This document shows, in pieces, positions 25,361-34,482 of a stretch of 64,000 nucleotides of DNA (positions within the stretch are counted from its first letter, which is position 1; every line of letters starts with the position of its first letter). Origin of the DNA: Nocardia sp. NBC_00565 (GTDB lineage Bacteria > Actinomycetota > Actinomycetes > Mycobacteriales > Mycobacteriaceae). The notes beneath the pieces were generated by a model, which was given only the letters and a program-made list of their open reading frames with translations, did not search any database and had not been told where the DNA came from. The DNA lies in the NCBI RefSeq assembly GCF_036345915.1, contig NZ_CP107785.1:8556001-8620000 (forward strand), read 5' to 3'. A program made the translations under genes and the position numbers.

Positions 25361-25439
25361 CGGAAAGCCCGAGTCGATCGTGATAGACGCCACGGAAGTC
25401 GATTCCTGTGTCGAAATATTCAGGCTGCTTCTTCAGTGA

Positions 25440-25745
25440 AAATCCTATTCGCGGCAGCAACTCGCCGATTAGGTAGTCGTTCTGTGCCGACGGCGGGGTA
25501 CCGGTGGACTGACCGTTTTGTAGCGGGACTGTCACCCAGCGGACGGGAGCGGTGGCGCCCGTGTCGCGTTGGTGAAATGAAACGCGTTGAGCCCGTGAAA
25601 GGTGCTGTTGGCGAACCCCGAGCTGGGCGGGGACTGGTTGATGATCTTCATGGCGGCGGCGGACTCGGGGTGGCGGGCCAAAAACGCGGCCATCAGCTGC
25701 GGGTGGCACTCGCCACCTTGCCTTTCCACCGCCTGCGTCACTGGT
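25440..25745 (-). pseudogene. Catalase-related peroxidase (SrpA-like), frameshifted remnant
   Basis: One frame gives AAFLARHPESAAAMKIINQ and SSGFANSTFHGLNAFHFTNA. The next frame continues GATAPVRWVTVPLQNGQ and NDYLIGELLPRI. Together they match the middle of SrpA-type catalase-family peroxidases (LNAFxFxNAxGxxxPVRW). The frames join at 25560-25564, where AC is duplicated; removing two bases restores the reading frame. Both ends of the gene are missing. An intact monofunctional catalase lies 85 bp away on the same strand. Confidence 0.7.
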
Positions 25746-25829
25746 ATCGACGCCCGAGCGGTTCACCCATCGCGGGCGATCGTCCGGCACTCGTTGCCAG
25801 CGGCGCGCCTCAGGTCGATGCGGCTGTGA

Positions 25830-27302
25830 TCAGGATTTGGCCGCGTGGACACCTTTGTGTGCGTGAACGTCGTGTTCGACTCGGTCACCCAGGTTGGTGT
25901 CGACGTTGCGCAGGTATTCGAAGACACGTTTCAGGACCGGCTCGGTCACGCCGGCCAGCAGGTGGCTCACGATGTTGTCGACGAGGCGATCGCGTGCTGC
26001 AGCATCCATCACGGTGCGGACGAGGGTTCCCGCTTGGCCCCAATCGTCGTCTTCGCGGTGTCGTTCATAGGCGGTACGCATGATGTCGCCGTCTGTGTAC
26101 CAACTGGCGGGTGGGTAGTGCTCGCTGTCGGCGCGCGGTCCGCCCTTGGAATTGGGTGCATAGACCGGGTCGGTGCGGTTCTGGATCCGCATCATGCCGT
26201 CTTTGCTGTAGGTGTGCACGGGCACGACCGGTGCGTTGACCGGGATTTGCTCGTAGTTCACGCCTAGCCGGGCGCGGTGCGCGTCGGTGTAGGAGAACAG
26301 GCGCGCCAGCAGCATCCGGTCCGGGCTCGGCCCGATACCTGGGACCAGATTGTTGGGCTGGAAGGCAACCTGCTCGATCTGCGTGTGATTGTCGACCGGG
26401 TTGCGGTCCAGGGTCAGCCGTCCGACCTCGCTGAGTGGGTAGTCGCCGTGCGGCCACACCTTGGTCAGGTCGAACGGGTTGAACCGATAGCCTGCGGCAT
26501 CATCGAAGGGCATGATCTGCACAAACAGCGTCCAGCTCGGGTGCTCGCCGTGCTCGATTGCCTCGAACAAATCACGGGTGTGGTAGTCGGGGTCGGTCCC
26601 GGCGAGCAGGTCGGCTTCGGTCTGGGTGTAGCACTGGATGCCCTGATCTGTCTTGAATTGATACTTCACCCAGAACCGCTCGCCCGTGGCGTTGATCCAC
26701 ATGTACGCATGCGAGCTGTAGCCGTTCATGTGCCGCCACGTACGCGGTATACCGCGGTCGCCCATCAGCCAGATCACCTGGTGCGCGGTTTCGGGCAGCA
26801 GCGTCCAGAAGTCCCACTGCATGTCGTTGTCGCGCAGGTTGTTGTCGGCACGGCGCTTCTGCGAACGGATGAAATGCTGGAAGTGCAGCGGGTCCTTCAC
26901 GAAGAAGATCGGCGTGGCGTTGCCGACCATGTCGTAGTTGCCTTCGCTGGTGTAGAACTTCAGCGCGAACCCACGCAGGTCCCGCACTGTGTCGGGGTAT
27001 CCGCGCTCCCCGGCGACCTGTGAGAATCTGGCCACCAATCGGGTCGAGGTGCCCGGCTGGAACACCGCCGCTTTGGTATAGGCACTGAGGTCACGGGTGA
27101 CCTCGAACCGGCCGAACGCGCCGCTGCCCTTGGCGTGCGGCTGCCGCTCTGTGATCCGCTCCCGGTTGAACTGAGCCATCTGCTCGATCAGATAGGCATC
27201 CTGCAGCAGAATCGGGCCTCCAGGACCGACAGTCAGCGAAAACTCGTCGCTTTCAACCGGAATACCCGAATCTGTTGTCAGTTTCGACTGTGAGGTATTC
27301 AT
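25830..27302 (-). CDS. katA: Monofunctional haem catalase
   Basis: 490 residues, the size of a small-subunit clade catalase. The catalytic His is in RQPHAKGSGAFG, the distal Asn in DMVGNATPIFFVKDP, and the proximal haem Tyr in RLFSYTDAHRARLG. It converts hydrogen peroxide to water and oxygen in the cytoplasm. ATG 27302 was chosen because GGAGG lies 7 bases upstream; the open frame extends 25 residues further without a ribosome site. It stands alone in a region of remnants. No obvious Fur or OxyR box was recognised upstream. Confidence 0.93.
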   Translation of the reverse strand: MNTSQSKLTTDSGIPVESDEFSLTVGPGGPILLQDAYLIEQMAQFNRERITERQPHAKGSGAFGRFEVTRDLSAYTKAAVFQPGTSTRLVARFSQVAGERGYPDTVRDLRGFALKFYTSEGNYDMVGNATPIFFVKDPLHFQHFIRSQKRRADNNLRDNDMQWDFWTLLPETAHQVIWLMGDRGIPRTWRHMNGYSSHAYMWINATGERFWVKYQFKTDQGIQCYTQTEADLLAGTDPDYHTRDLFEAIEHGEHPSWTLFVQIMPFDDAAGYRFNPFDLTKVWPHGDYPLSEVGRLTLDRNPVDNHTQIEQVAFQPNNLVPGIGPSPDRMLLARLFSYTDAHRARLGVNYEQIPVNAPVVPVHTYSKDGMMRIQNRTDPVYAPNSKGGPRADSEHYPPASWYTDGDIMRTAYERHREDDDWGQAGTLVRTVMDAAARDRLVDNIVSHLLAGVTEPVLKRVFEYLRNVDTNLGDRVEHDVHAHKGVHAAKS

Positions 27303-28039
27303 CTCCCTACCTCCGATGTGTGTGGAAATCCGGGGCAGTGACCGAGCGCGGCGAACCTGTAGCTCACAAATCGACACACCGTCGCGGCATCACACCGCGC
27401 AACGGATAAATCGCCGATCATCCCCAGTGCTTCGAGCGCCGAAAACACCGCTACACCCGCACTGCTCTGCGGAAAAATCTTACTCTTCCGCCAATCAGAC
27501 CGAGGGCCCGTCAGTGAGATCACCGCTGTAGCGGGTCGAGGGTGGCTGGCGGCCATCGGGCGTCGCCGACTGGAAGCGACACCGTCCGGTGTCGATGTGT
27601 GATCGGGCCTGGCCGATCGAAATACTTTCCGCCGCTACACAAGCCGCCGCGGCGCTGACCGCTCCGCACCCCCGGAACCAGCCGCCGAACCACCACCGGC
27701 ACCAAGCCGAACCAGCACGCGACACGACACGACAGGCCGGGCAACAACTGAAACAGTTGCCCATGTTTTCGGTGCCCTCGGCCGGACACACAAAACATGG
27801 GCAACCGGAAAACGGCTGGTCATCGTGGGTGTGTACCCGGTTTGAGTACCGCGCCGCCCTGCGTCGATTATGCAGCCGGACCCATCCCTTTAGAGTCCCA
27901 GGCAGGGCTCTATAAGGATGGGACCCGTTCTGACCGGCGATTCTTCTGGTGAACGACTGGCAGTTGAAGTGGGATTCGACTGTCTGAAGTCCGGTCGGTG
28001 AGTCCCAGTTTCGAGCTGCCACCAGGGCTTGCCGCCCAG
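27303..28039. other. 737-bp stretch without a recognisable gene
   Basis: Upstream region of the catalase gene. Frames here show no family features. It holds the 14-bp inverted repeat at 27756-27805 described separately. The sequence next to the catalase start may contain its promoter, but no box was recognised. Confidence 0.5.
27756..27805. repeat. 14-bp perfect inverted repeat; one arm extended recurs at 37377
   Basis: GTTGCCCATGTTTT at 27756-27769 and its exact complement at 27792-27805 enclose 22 bp. The right arm read on the minus strand continues GTGTGTCC, and a 22-bp sequence with only one difference occurs at 37377-37398 on the plus strand. A dispersed repeat, the end of a small mobile element or a structured RNA are possible. 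The G+C-rich loop and lack of a T-run make a plain terminator less likely. Confidence 0.7.
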
Positions 28040-28309
28040 CCGATGTGGGGGATTCTGGTCTATCGTGAACGGCCGTGCGTATGGGTCGGCATCGAAGTGC
28101 CCACGATCTCGGCGGACCTGTTGCGGGTCGCGCGCAAGGTGCAGAACAGATACATGGCCGTGCGCCTGGATCTCACCGACGCCACCAATGTTTCATTAGC
28201 CGAGCGATACGAAACTGTGGAGGTGTTGACACTCGACCGACGTGATTTCCGCGCAGTTACCCCGCTCACTGGTCATGCCGCGTTCCGCCTGCTGCCCGAC
28301 GATCTCTAG
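28040..28309 (+). pseudogene. PIN-domain (VapC-like) toxin, C-terminal remnant
   Basis: Residues VPTISADLLRVARKVQNRY, then RLDLTDATNVSLAERY, then EVLTLDRRDFRAVTPLTGHA match the C-terminal half of PIN nucleases: a conserved Asp in LTDATNVSLAE and the LTLDRRHF strand. The N-terminal strand with the first catalytic Asp is absent and is replaced by unrelated sequence. No antitoxin gene is next to it. An intact VapBC pair is present at 47272-47900. Confidence 0.55.
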
Positions 28310-28839
28310 CCGATCTGTCGGTGCTCACATCGAACCCTCTTTGTCGCCCCTTGCCACCAGCATCGTAGGATTCGTCACCGAAGTTGTTGTTTCTGCTGCA
28401 TGATCCAGCTCGGCACCTGTGGGGTGTCGATGACAGGGTTGCGGATCTTCGAGACCTGGAAGTCCGACGCCGAGGACATCGGCGAGGAACGCTGAAAAGG
28501 TTGCCGAAGGCTGCCAGCGATCGACGCCGATCAGCCAGCTACCGTGACTGGCGTGAAGCGGTAGCGCGCAGTTTCGATGCGTTCGCGGATCGCGCAGGCC
28601 AGTACAACCGCTCGCACCGATTCCGGGACTACAGATCAGAAGGTTAGTGGTCGGCGCGATACGAGCCAGCGCCACTGCCAGGCTGATGTCGTTCAATGGT
28701 AGAACTTCTGGTCTAAAGCAGATTCTTGCTCATCGGCCCTCTGGTGTTCGGGGACAATGCGAGTCAGCCCGCGGGCGCGTGAGGCGGGCCGCCAGGCCCG
28801 ACTACGGGCCCGCACACGACGGCCCGATGAGGGTGTCCG
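28310..28839. other. 530-bp stretch without a protein gene
   Basis: No frame has recognisable protein features. The only structure noted is the tRNA-like segment at 28681-28769. Confidence 0.5.
28681..28769 (+). other. Degenerate tRNA-like sequence (tRNA-Gly-like 5' half)
   Basis: GGCTGAT at 28681 can pair with GTCAGCC at 28763-28769. A perfect D-arm GTTC-AATGGTA-GAAC follows, as in tRNA-Gly, and then an anticodon-like arm TCTG...CAGA with an abnormal loop. No T-arm is present. It cannot be a normal tRNA; it may be a decayed tRNA or chance similarity. Confidence 0.3.
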
Positions 28840-29406
28840 TCAGCTGTCGATGTTTTCGGCGATCTCCACGCCCGCCGCCTGGAGTTCGTCCAGGGCCCGT
28901 TCGATGTTGGCGGGGGAGACGCCGGCGGACAGGCCCAGGAGCACCCGGGTGTCGAACCCGGCGGTGCGGGCATCCAGGGCGGTGGCGCGAACGCAGTGGT
29001 CGGTGGCGATGCCGCAGACGTCGACGGTGTCGATTCCCTTGGTGCGCAACCAGTCCGCGAGGGCCGTGCCGTCCTCTGTCGCGCCCTCGAATCCGGAGTA
29101 GGCGGCGGCGTAGGCGCCTTTGAAGAAGACCTCGTCGATCGGCGCGGTGTCCAGGTTCGGATGGAACTCGGCGCCAGGGGTGTCGATCCGGCAGTGCGGC
29201 GGCCACGAGTCGACGAAGTCCGGGTTGTCGGAGAAGTGTGCACCGGGGTCGATGTGGTAGTCGCGGGTGGCGGTGATCGCGGCGTAGTCGCTGGCGCGCA
29301 GATATTCGCTGATCCGTTCGGCCAGCGCGGCTCCGCCCGTGACGGGCACCGAACCGCCCTCGCAGAAGTCGTTCTGTACGTCGACGATGATCAGAGCTGT
29401 GCTCAT
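28840..29406 (-). CDS. pncA: Nicotinamidase / pyrazinamidase
   Basis: 188 residues from ATG 29406. The catalytic triad is visible: Asp9 in IIVDVQNDF, Lys in FFKGAYA and Cys in ATDHCVRAT. The metal site is RDYHIDPGAHF (Asp, His, His). GIATDHC carries the cis-peptide. It converts nicotinamide to nicotinate for NAD salvage; in mycobacteria it activates pyrazinamide. It stands alone, transcribed leftward. Downstream sequence (28780-28840) is G+C-rich and able to form hairpins. Confidence 0.93.
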   Translation of the reverse strand: MSTALIIVDVQNDFCEGGSVPVTGGAALAERISEYLRASDYAAITATRDYHIDPGAHFSDNPDFVDSWPPHCRIDTPGAEFHPNLDTAPIDEVFFKGAYAAAYSGFEGATEDGTALADWLRTKGIDTVDVCGIATDHCVRATALDARTAGFDTRVLLGLSAGVSPANIERALDELQAAGVEIAENIDS

Positions 29407-29813
29407 GACGCCTCCACGAGATCGGTCCCGCAACGATTTTCGGCCAGCACTTATTGTAGGTGGCTATCACCAATGCACATCGCCGAACGCGCCGTCGGAC
29501 ATCCGCGCCCCGTGATCTGCTCAATCGGTTATCGGCGGTCAGCCGAGAACACGCAGGTCAGCGCCGATGAGAGTTCGAGCGGGCATCCACCCGCAGGATC
29601 TTCCGCAGACTCCGCTCTACCCGGACGCATCACTCACATTTGCCCAGCTCAGCGGCGGAGTGACGCGACGGCCCCCGACATCAGGTGGGAAACCTACTGA
29701 GCGGGGAGCGTCACAACTCGACCGCTGCGGTGTCGGACCGGCAGTCGCGCGCCTGTCACGCGACCACGGACACCTGGCAGCACTCGATACTTCCTATTCG
29801 TGTCTGCGGCAGT
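29407..29813. other. 407-bp intergenic stretch
   Basis: No convincing gene. On the minus strand upstream of pncA there is a TACAAT hexamer (near 29455) that could be its -10 element. The part next to the P450 gene is its 3' side. Confidence 0.4.
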
Positions 29814-31244
29814 TCACTCCACCCGTCTGGTCGACCGTTCGGTTCGCGGGCGAGAGCATGTGCGGTTGGGAACGTTGTTGCTGTCGGCGCCGTGCGGCAG
29901 GCGCTGCACTGCTCGGGCTGCCAGGGAAAAATAGATCAACTGTGCCGCGCCGAAGGCAACGCGCTCCGCGCGGTCGCGTGTCCACACGACCTTCTTCTTG
30001 AACACGATCCCGGGAGCTGAGGCCGAGCCGAGCGGCACCAGGCAGCACAGGCCGCCCCCCTCCAGCGCCCGGGTGTGGCGGATTGGTGCATGTACTGCAA
30101 AAGAGCTCAGCAGTTCTTGCACGATCACAGCCGCAGCTGTCCGGGAGAACCGCTCGGCAGGACATTTCCGTTGCCCCTTGCCGAAAACCACGAATCCGCT
30201 GTCGGCCCGGCTGCGCTGTTCCCATCGCTCCGGGATGAACGCGTCTGGTTCAGTGTGGCCCATTCGCTGGTGGCGGCTGATGTCCACCAGGAGCTGAGTC
30301 CCGCGCGGGATCGTCACCGTCGGGCTCAAAGCGACGTCGTCCACCACGAGGTGTTGGATCGTGGCGTGCTGGGGGTAGAGCCGCAGTGTTTCCGAGAGGA
30401 CGTGGTCGAGGTAGCCGGTGTCGCCCTCGATGATCCGCTCGACGACGTGTGGATGCTCCGATGCCGCGAGCACGGCATGGCAGACGCATTCGGAGAGCTG
30501 GTTGACGCCCTTGCTGAAGAACATCCCCTGCAGGTGTTTCGCCCTGGAGTTCGTGTCGAGCGTGCTGTCGGGACCGAAGATTTCGGGGCACCCTCCGTAC
30601 TCGGTCACCTTGGCCCGCAAAAGGTCGAGGAGCTCCAGCTTGGCGGAGATGTTTCCCGAGTTCCGAAGTCCCTTGAAGTTCTTCGCGGTATCAGTGGCGC
30701 AACGACCGATCAGCGCGATCTGTTCCTGCGACGGCGCGGCCCTGAAGACCAGTTCGAACATGAGACGGGAGGCGATAGGGACGGTAAGGTCCGTGAGTCG
30801 CAGCACGCGGCTTGTGGTGCCGACGGGCCAGAGGTCCTCCAGGACCTGATGGCTGCACCTGCGGGCCATGGCGACGATCTCCTCGCGTGGAACGGAGAGG
30901 GTACGCAACGTCGCCCCGGCCAGCTCCGCGTAGTGGGGGTGGTCGGTGTCGATGCATTCCTGGTGTTCGTCCGCTGGCCTGTTGTAGTAGAGGAAGGTTC
31001 GTCGCACGTGGGTTTGTCCGCGTTGGCTTGCGGACTTGTGGGCGAAGAGCTTCTCCAGTAGATCCCCATGGAGGTCCCGGTTGGGGATCCGGATCGTCGG
31101 GACATCAGCCGGGTCGTCGCCTGTGGCGAGCAAGCGCAGCCTGTAGGCGTCTGCAAGGCGTGGACTCGCGGCAAAAGCGAGCAGTACTACGGCGGCGGCA
31201 GCGGTCGGCGGGATCGCCTTCAGCAAGATCAGGGATACGCGCAT
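29814..31244 (-). CDS. Cytochrome P450, membrane-anchored and atypical
   Basis: 476 residues from ATG 31244. The haem loop FVVFGKGQRKCPAERF supplies the Cys ligand and SETLRLYP is the ExxR helix. The first ~30 residues (SLILLKAIPPTAAAAVVLLA) form a membrane anchor, rare in bacterial P450s. In the I-helix the usual G-x-D/E-T is replaced by GVNQ (in SKGVNQLSECV), so the acid-alcohol pair that activates oxygen is missing. A basic tail of ~60 residues follows the last haem-domain strand. No ferredoxin or reductase gene is adjacent. It may be a peroxygenase or isomerase-type P450 (inference). Confidence 0.82.
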   Translation of the reverse strand: MRVSLILLKAIPPTAAAAVVLLAFAASPRLADAYRLRLLATGDDPADVPTIRIPNRDLHGDLLEKLFAHKSASQRGQTHVRRTFLYYNRPADEHQECIDTDHPHYAELAGATLRTLSVPREEIVAMARRCSHQVLEDLWPVGTTSRVLRLTDLTVPIASRLMFELVFRAAPSQEQIALIGRCATDTAKNFKGLRNSGNISAKLELLDLLRAKVTEYGGCPEIFGPDSTLDTNSRAKHLQGMFFSKGVNQLSECVCHAVLAASEHPHVVERIIEGDTGYLDHVLSETLRLYPQHATIQHLVVDDVALSPTVTIPRGTQLLVDISRHQRMGHTEPDAFIPERWEQRSRADSGFVVFGKGQRKCPAERFSRTAAAVIVQELLSSFAVHAPIRHTRALEGGGLCCLVPLGSASAPGIVFKKKVVWTRDRAERVAFGAAQLIYFSLAARAVQRLPHGADSNNVPNRTCSRPRTERSTRRVE

Positions 31245-32004
31245 GTGGGCTCCGTAGATGAGACTCGGATCTTGTGTATGTCCGTTAGCCGGCTCCCGGA
31301 GCTTCAGTATGCGGGATACGCGCAACGTTGTCCGCCAAACCCGAAATACCCACCACCGCACAGGAAAACATCAACGCCATCCGTAGCGAGAGTGATCACA
31401 GCTGCTCGAGCCCTGTCGCATCGGCCACCTGTACCACCGCGCGCAGCCGTTGAGGAGGATTATGCGGACGGAAAGCAACACCCAGCTTCGTCATGCCCCA
31501 TCGTTACCAGTTGGCACCGTCGCTCTCGACAGAATATTCGGCAGCCCAAGGGATTTGATCAATGCGCTGCGCGGCTCGCCACATCAACGCACGGTAAGTA
31601 GCCGCTGAGCGCGTGATCGGTGGCGGTCGAGAGCGCTGGAGGCAATAGAACCGAGACCGAGACACAAGGCCGCCACACCGCCCCCTTCGATCGCCTACTG
31701 CGCCGTGACCGCGCGGGTGTTTTGGAGTCGGTGCGGATCGGCCCCCATTTCGGCAGCGGCACTGACGAATTCGTCGAGTATCCACATCCCGGCCCGGCCG
31801 AAGGACTCACCCGACGCATTGCCGCTGCGCGGGCCTGCGCGACGAGATCCACTGCGGTGGCAAACGTCTGGTCTTGCCAATTAGCATGCGTCGTCCTGAT
31901 GCTTCTGGCATACAAGCGGCGCGATCGTGCCGCTGGTCCGCCAGCCCCGCCGATCGTCGCGGGTCTCTTCGGATTCAGGGAGGGAGTTTCGATGATTGGT
32001 CGCG
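31245..32004. other. 760-bp stretch with no assignable gene
   Basis: Minus-strand frames between 31695 and 31915 contain protein-like pieces (WQDQTFATAVDLVAQARAAA in one frame, AGMWILDEFVSAAAEMGADP in another) that could be one broken gene. I recognise no family. Confidence 0.35.
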
Positions 32005-32200
32005 AAGCGTTGCGTGGAATCGTTCTACGGTCATTTCGAGACCGATCCGCCTCGCTGGGCGACTGTTGGCGACCTCATGCCGGAACAGCTCTGGAATGAG
32101 ATCTGCGACCACTACGACGATATCGCTACCGGTTATGTTCGATTGACAACGAGGAAGCGTTGCACTGGGGAAACGCCGTGGGCGACGGATCGATGTGGAA
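32005..32200 (+). pseudogene. Fragment of an unidentified protein with a frameshift
   Basis: Residues SFYGHFETDPPRWATVGD and QLWNEICDHYDDIATGYVR have normal composition and codon use. The likely continuation IDNEEALHWGNAVGDGSMWK is in another frame, starting near 32142. No family recognised. It is not part of the peroxidase module that starts at 32381. Confidence 0.35.
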
Positions 32201-32309
32201 GACTCGATCGCGACGGGCGGCTCCACACAGGCGGAGACCCTCGTAGGTGACGAGAGGCCTTGTTCTCGTTGCCGGCTATCAGGATCTGGTACTTCGAAAC
32301 CCCTTGCTG

Positions 32310-32329
32310 GTCTGGTTCATGAACCGGAC
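32310..32329. promoter_or_regulatory. 20-bp near-perfect palindrome upstream of the peroxidase module
   Basis: GTCTGGTTCATGAACCGGAC, self-complementary except for one mismatched pair, with a perfect 12-bp core GGTTCATGAACC. It lies about 50 bp before the first gene of the module, a normal operator position. The regulator is not encoded next to it. Confidence 0.6.
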
Positions 32330-32380
32330 GGGCGAGGGTGAGTCACACGTCAGAAGTGACCGACTACGAAGGAGATAGCC

Positions 32381-32956
32381 ATGGCGAGTACGCAACAGGC
32401 AACGCCGGCCAGGCGGCCACGAAAGGGCAAGAAGAGCGGGCCGGTGACCGAGTATTGCGCCTTGTGGCATATAAAGCCCGGACATGCCGAGCAGGTGATC
32501 GATGAGATTGCGGCGGGCCTGTCGAGCCGGGGGGATGTACGGGACATGTACAAGAAGATCGGCGTTCACGACGCCAGGTATGTGGTCCTCGACAACGGTA
32601 CGCGGCTTCTCATCACGATCAGCTTCGACCTGGATTTCGACCCCTACTTCGACGACGCCATCGCATCCCTCGTCGGCGGCGACAAGAGCCAGATCAAGTT
32701 TGACTGGATGAATCATCTTGTCGAAGCACCCGAAGGCGGCTACGACTCCATGTCGTGGGAGGCGTTCAAGAATTGGCTGGTCGAGACCCAGACGGAAGCC
32801 GACATCTTCGCCAATACCAACGACGCGACCGTGCAAGAGATCGACAAGGCGCTGCGTGTGCAGCAGGCGTTCCAACAGGTGCTCGACCACCCCGAGGCCG
32901 CGCAGGCGCTCCAGCACCCGGCGTTGAAGCCGCTGCTGGAGGAAGCCGCGGGCTGA
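32381..32956 (+). CDS. Conserved protein of unknown function, first gene of the DyP/DUF4331 module
   Basis: 191 residues with an excellent AAGGAG ribosome site. A basic Ala/Arg/Lys N-terminus is followed by VTEYCALWHIKPGHAEQV, then YVVLDNGTRLLITISFDLDF, and a helical C-terminus rich in Gln and Ala (QQAFQQVLDHPEAAQALQHP). The central part looks like a ferredoxin-like alpha/beta (dimeric barrel) domain. No signal peptide. It is 37 bp upstream of the DyP gene. Possible role: partner, cargo adaptor or accessory to the peroxidase. I do not recognise a named family. Confidence 0.7.
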   Translation: MASTQQATPARRPRKGKKSGPVTEYCALWHIKPGHAEQVIDEIAAGLSSRGDVRDMYKKIGVHDARYVVLDNGTRLLITISFDLDFDPYFDDAIASLVGGDKSQIKFDWMNHLVEAPEGGYDSMSWEAFKNWLVETQTEADIFANTNDATVQEIDKALRVQQAFQQVLDHPEAAQALQHPALKPLLEEAAG

Positions 32957-32993
32957 ACCCGCACGGCGGAACGGTTGGCGGAGGCCACCGGTT

Positions 32994-34355
32994 ATGGAGA
33001 CGAACGTATCCATGGCAACAGTAGAAGAGCCTGTCGTGCTCGAATTGGATGATATCCAGAACGGGGCCATACATCCGCGGCCCTCGCCGTACGTCGGCGC
33101 CTATATTGTGCTGCGAATCGACGACCGGCGCGCCGGTCGTGAGCTGTTACGCAGGCTGATTCCGGCGCTCGCCGACGCCACCAGCCCGATGGATCCAAGC
33201 CACCAGGCCTGGGTCAGTGCCGGACTCAGCTTCCAGGGCCTCGAGGCGCTGGGTGTTCCGCAGGACTCGCTCGACAGCTTCCCCCTGCCGTTCCAGCAGG
33301 GCATGGCCGCGCGTGCGGCAGAGCTGGGGGATGTCGGTGACAGCGCCCCCGAAAACTGGGAGAAGCCGTTTGGGACCCCGGATGTCCATGTCGGGCTCAG
33401 CGCGCTCTCACCCGACGCGGCGCGGCTCGAGCCCGTACTCGCGCGCGCCCGGACGGCGTTCGAGGAACTCTCCGGGGTCACCGCTCTATGGAGCCTGGAT
33501 TGTCACGTGCTGCCCACGGAGAAAGAAGCTTTCGGGTTCCGGGACGGCATCAGTCATCCAGCAATTGAAGGAAGCGGTATTCCGGGATCGAACCCCCAAG
33601 AGAAGCCCCTTAAGGCGGGCGAGTTTTTGCTGGGCTATGAGAATGAGCGGCATGAACTGTCTCCGATGCCGCGGCCCGAGGTCCTGGGTAAGAACGGCAC
33701 CTATGTCGCTTTTCGCAAGCTGCACCAACGTGTTGCGGCGTTTCGCCAGTATCTGAAGGCGAACTCCTCGACTCCGCAAGAGGAAGACTTTCTGGCGGCA
33801 AAGATGATGGGGCGCTGGCAGAGCGGCGCGCCGTTGGCGCTGTGTCCGATGCGCGATGACCCCGAGTTGGGTGCCGACCCGAAACTCAACAATGATTTCC
33901 TCTACCAGGATGATGATCCGCAGGGCTTGAAAACACCCGCCGGCTCGCACATTCGACGTCTGAATCCGCGCGACTCGGACATCAGCGGCTTCGCGCGTTT
34001 TCATCGCATGATCCGGCGCGGCACCAGCTACGGCCCGATGCTTGCGCCCGGGGTCATCGACGACGATGGCGCCGAACGAGGGTTGGCGTTCGTCTTTGTC
34101 GGCGCGAACTTGGAGCGGCAATTCGAGTTCGTCCAGTCGGAGTGGGTGAACAAGGGGCAGTTCTTTCATGGCCCCGTCGGCGATAAGGACCCGATCGCGG
34201 GCGCGAACAGCGGAAGCGATCACTTCACCATCCCTCAACAGCCGATCCGCCGGCGGCTACAGGGTTTGCCGGCTTTCGTCGTCACACGGGGAGGCGAGTA
34301 TTTCTTCGTGCCCGGCCTGCGCGCCCTGCACTGGTTGGCCGATCTCGAGACCTGA
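32994..34355 (+). CDS. DyP-type haem peroxidase
   Basis: 453 residues. The family signature GXXDG appears as GFRDGISHP with the distal Asp. The proximal haem His is in GFARFHRMIRRGTSYG, and the C-terminal QGLPAFVVTRGGEYFFVPG is typical. N-terminal LDDIQNGAIHPRPSPYVGAY is the usual first strand. DyP peroxidases oxidise dyes, lignin-like phenols or porphyrins with hydrogen peroxide. There is no Tat signal and no encapsulin gene nearby, so it is probably cytosolic. GGAGG precedes ATG 32994; ATG 33012 is an alternative. It sits in a four-gene rightward module. Confidence 0.9.
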   Translation: METNVSMATVEEPVVLELDDIQNGAIHPRPSPYVGAYIVLRIDDRRAGRELLRRLIPALADATSPMDPSHQAWVSAGLSFQGLEALGVPQDSLDSFPLPFQQGMAARAAELGDVGDSAPENWEKPFGTPDVHVGLSALSPDAARLEPVLARARTAFEELSGVTALWSLDCHVLPTEKEAFGFRDGISHPAIEGSGIPGSNPQEKPLKAGEFLLGYENERHELSPMPRPEVLGKNGTYVAFRKLHQRVAAFRQYLKANSSTPQEEDFLAAKMMGRWQSGAPLALCPMRDDPELGADPKLNNDFLYQDDDPQGLKTPAGSHIRRLNPRDSDISGFARFHRMIRRGTSYGPMLAPGVIDDDGAERGLAFVFVGANLERQFEFVQSEWVNKGQFFHGPVGDKDPIAGANSGSDHFTIPQQPIRRRLQGLPAFVVTRGGEYFFVPGLRALHWLADLET

Positions 34356-34482
34356 CGAGGGAACGCAGCGATCCCACGCTCCCTGGCCCGCCCGCACTTC
34401 CCGACGGGATGGTCGGCACCTGCTGTGGATGAAATCGCGCTCTACCAGAGTCTTTTCGATGGTCTGAAGGAGTTGGTGAGAA

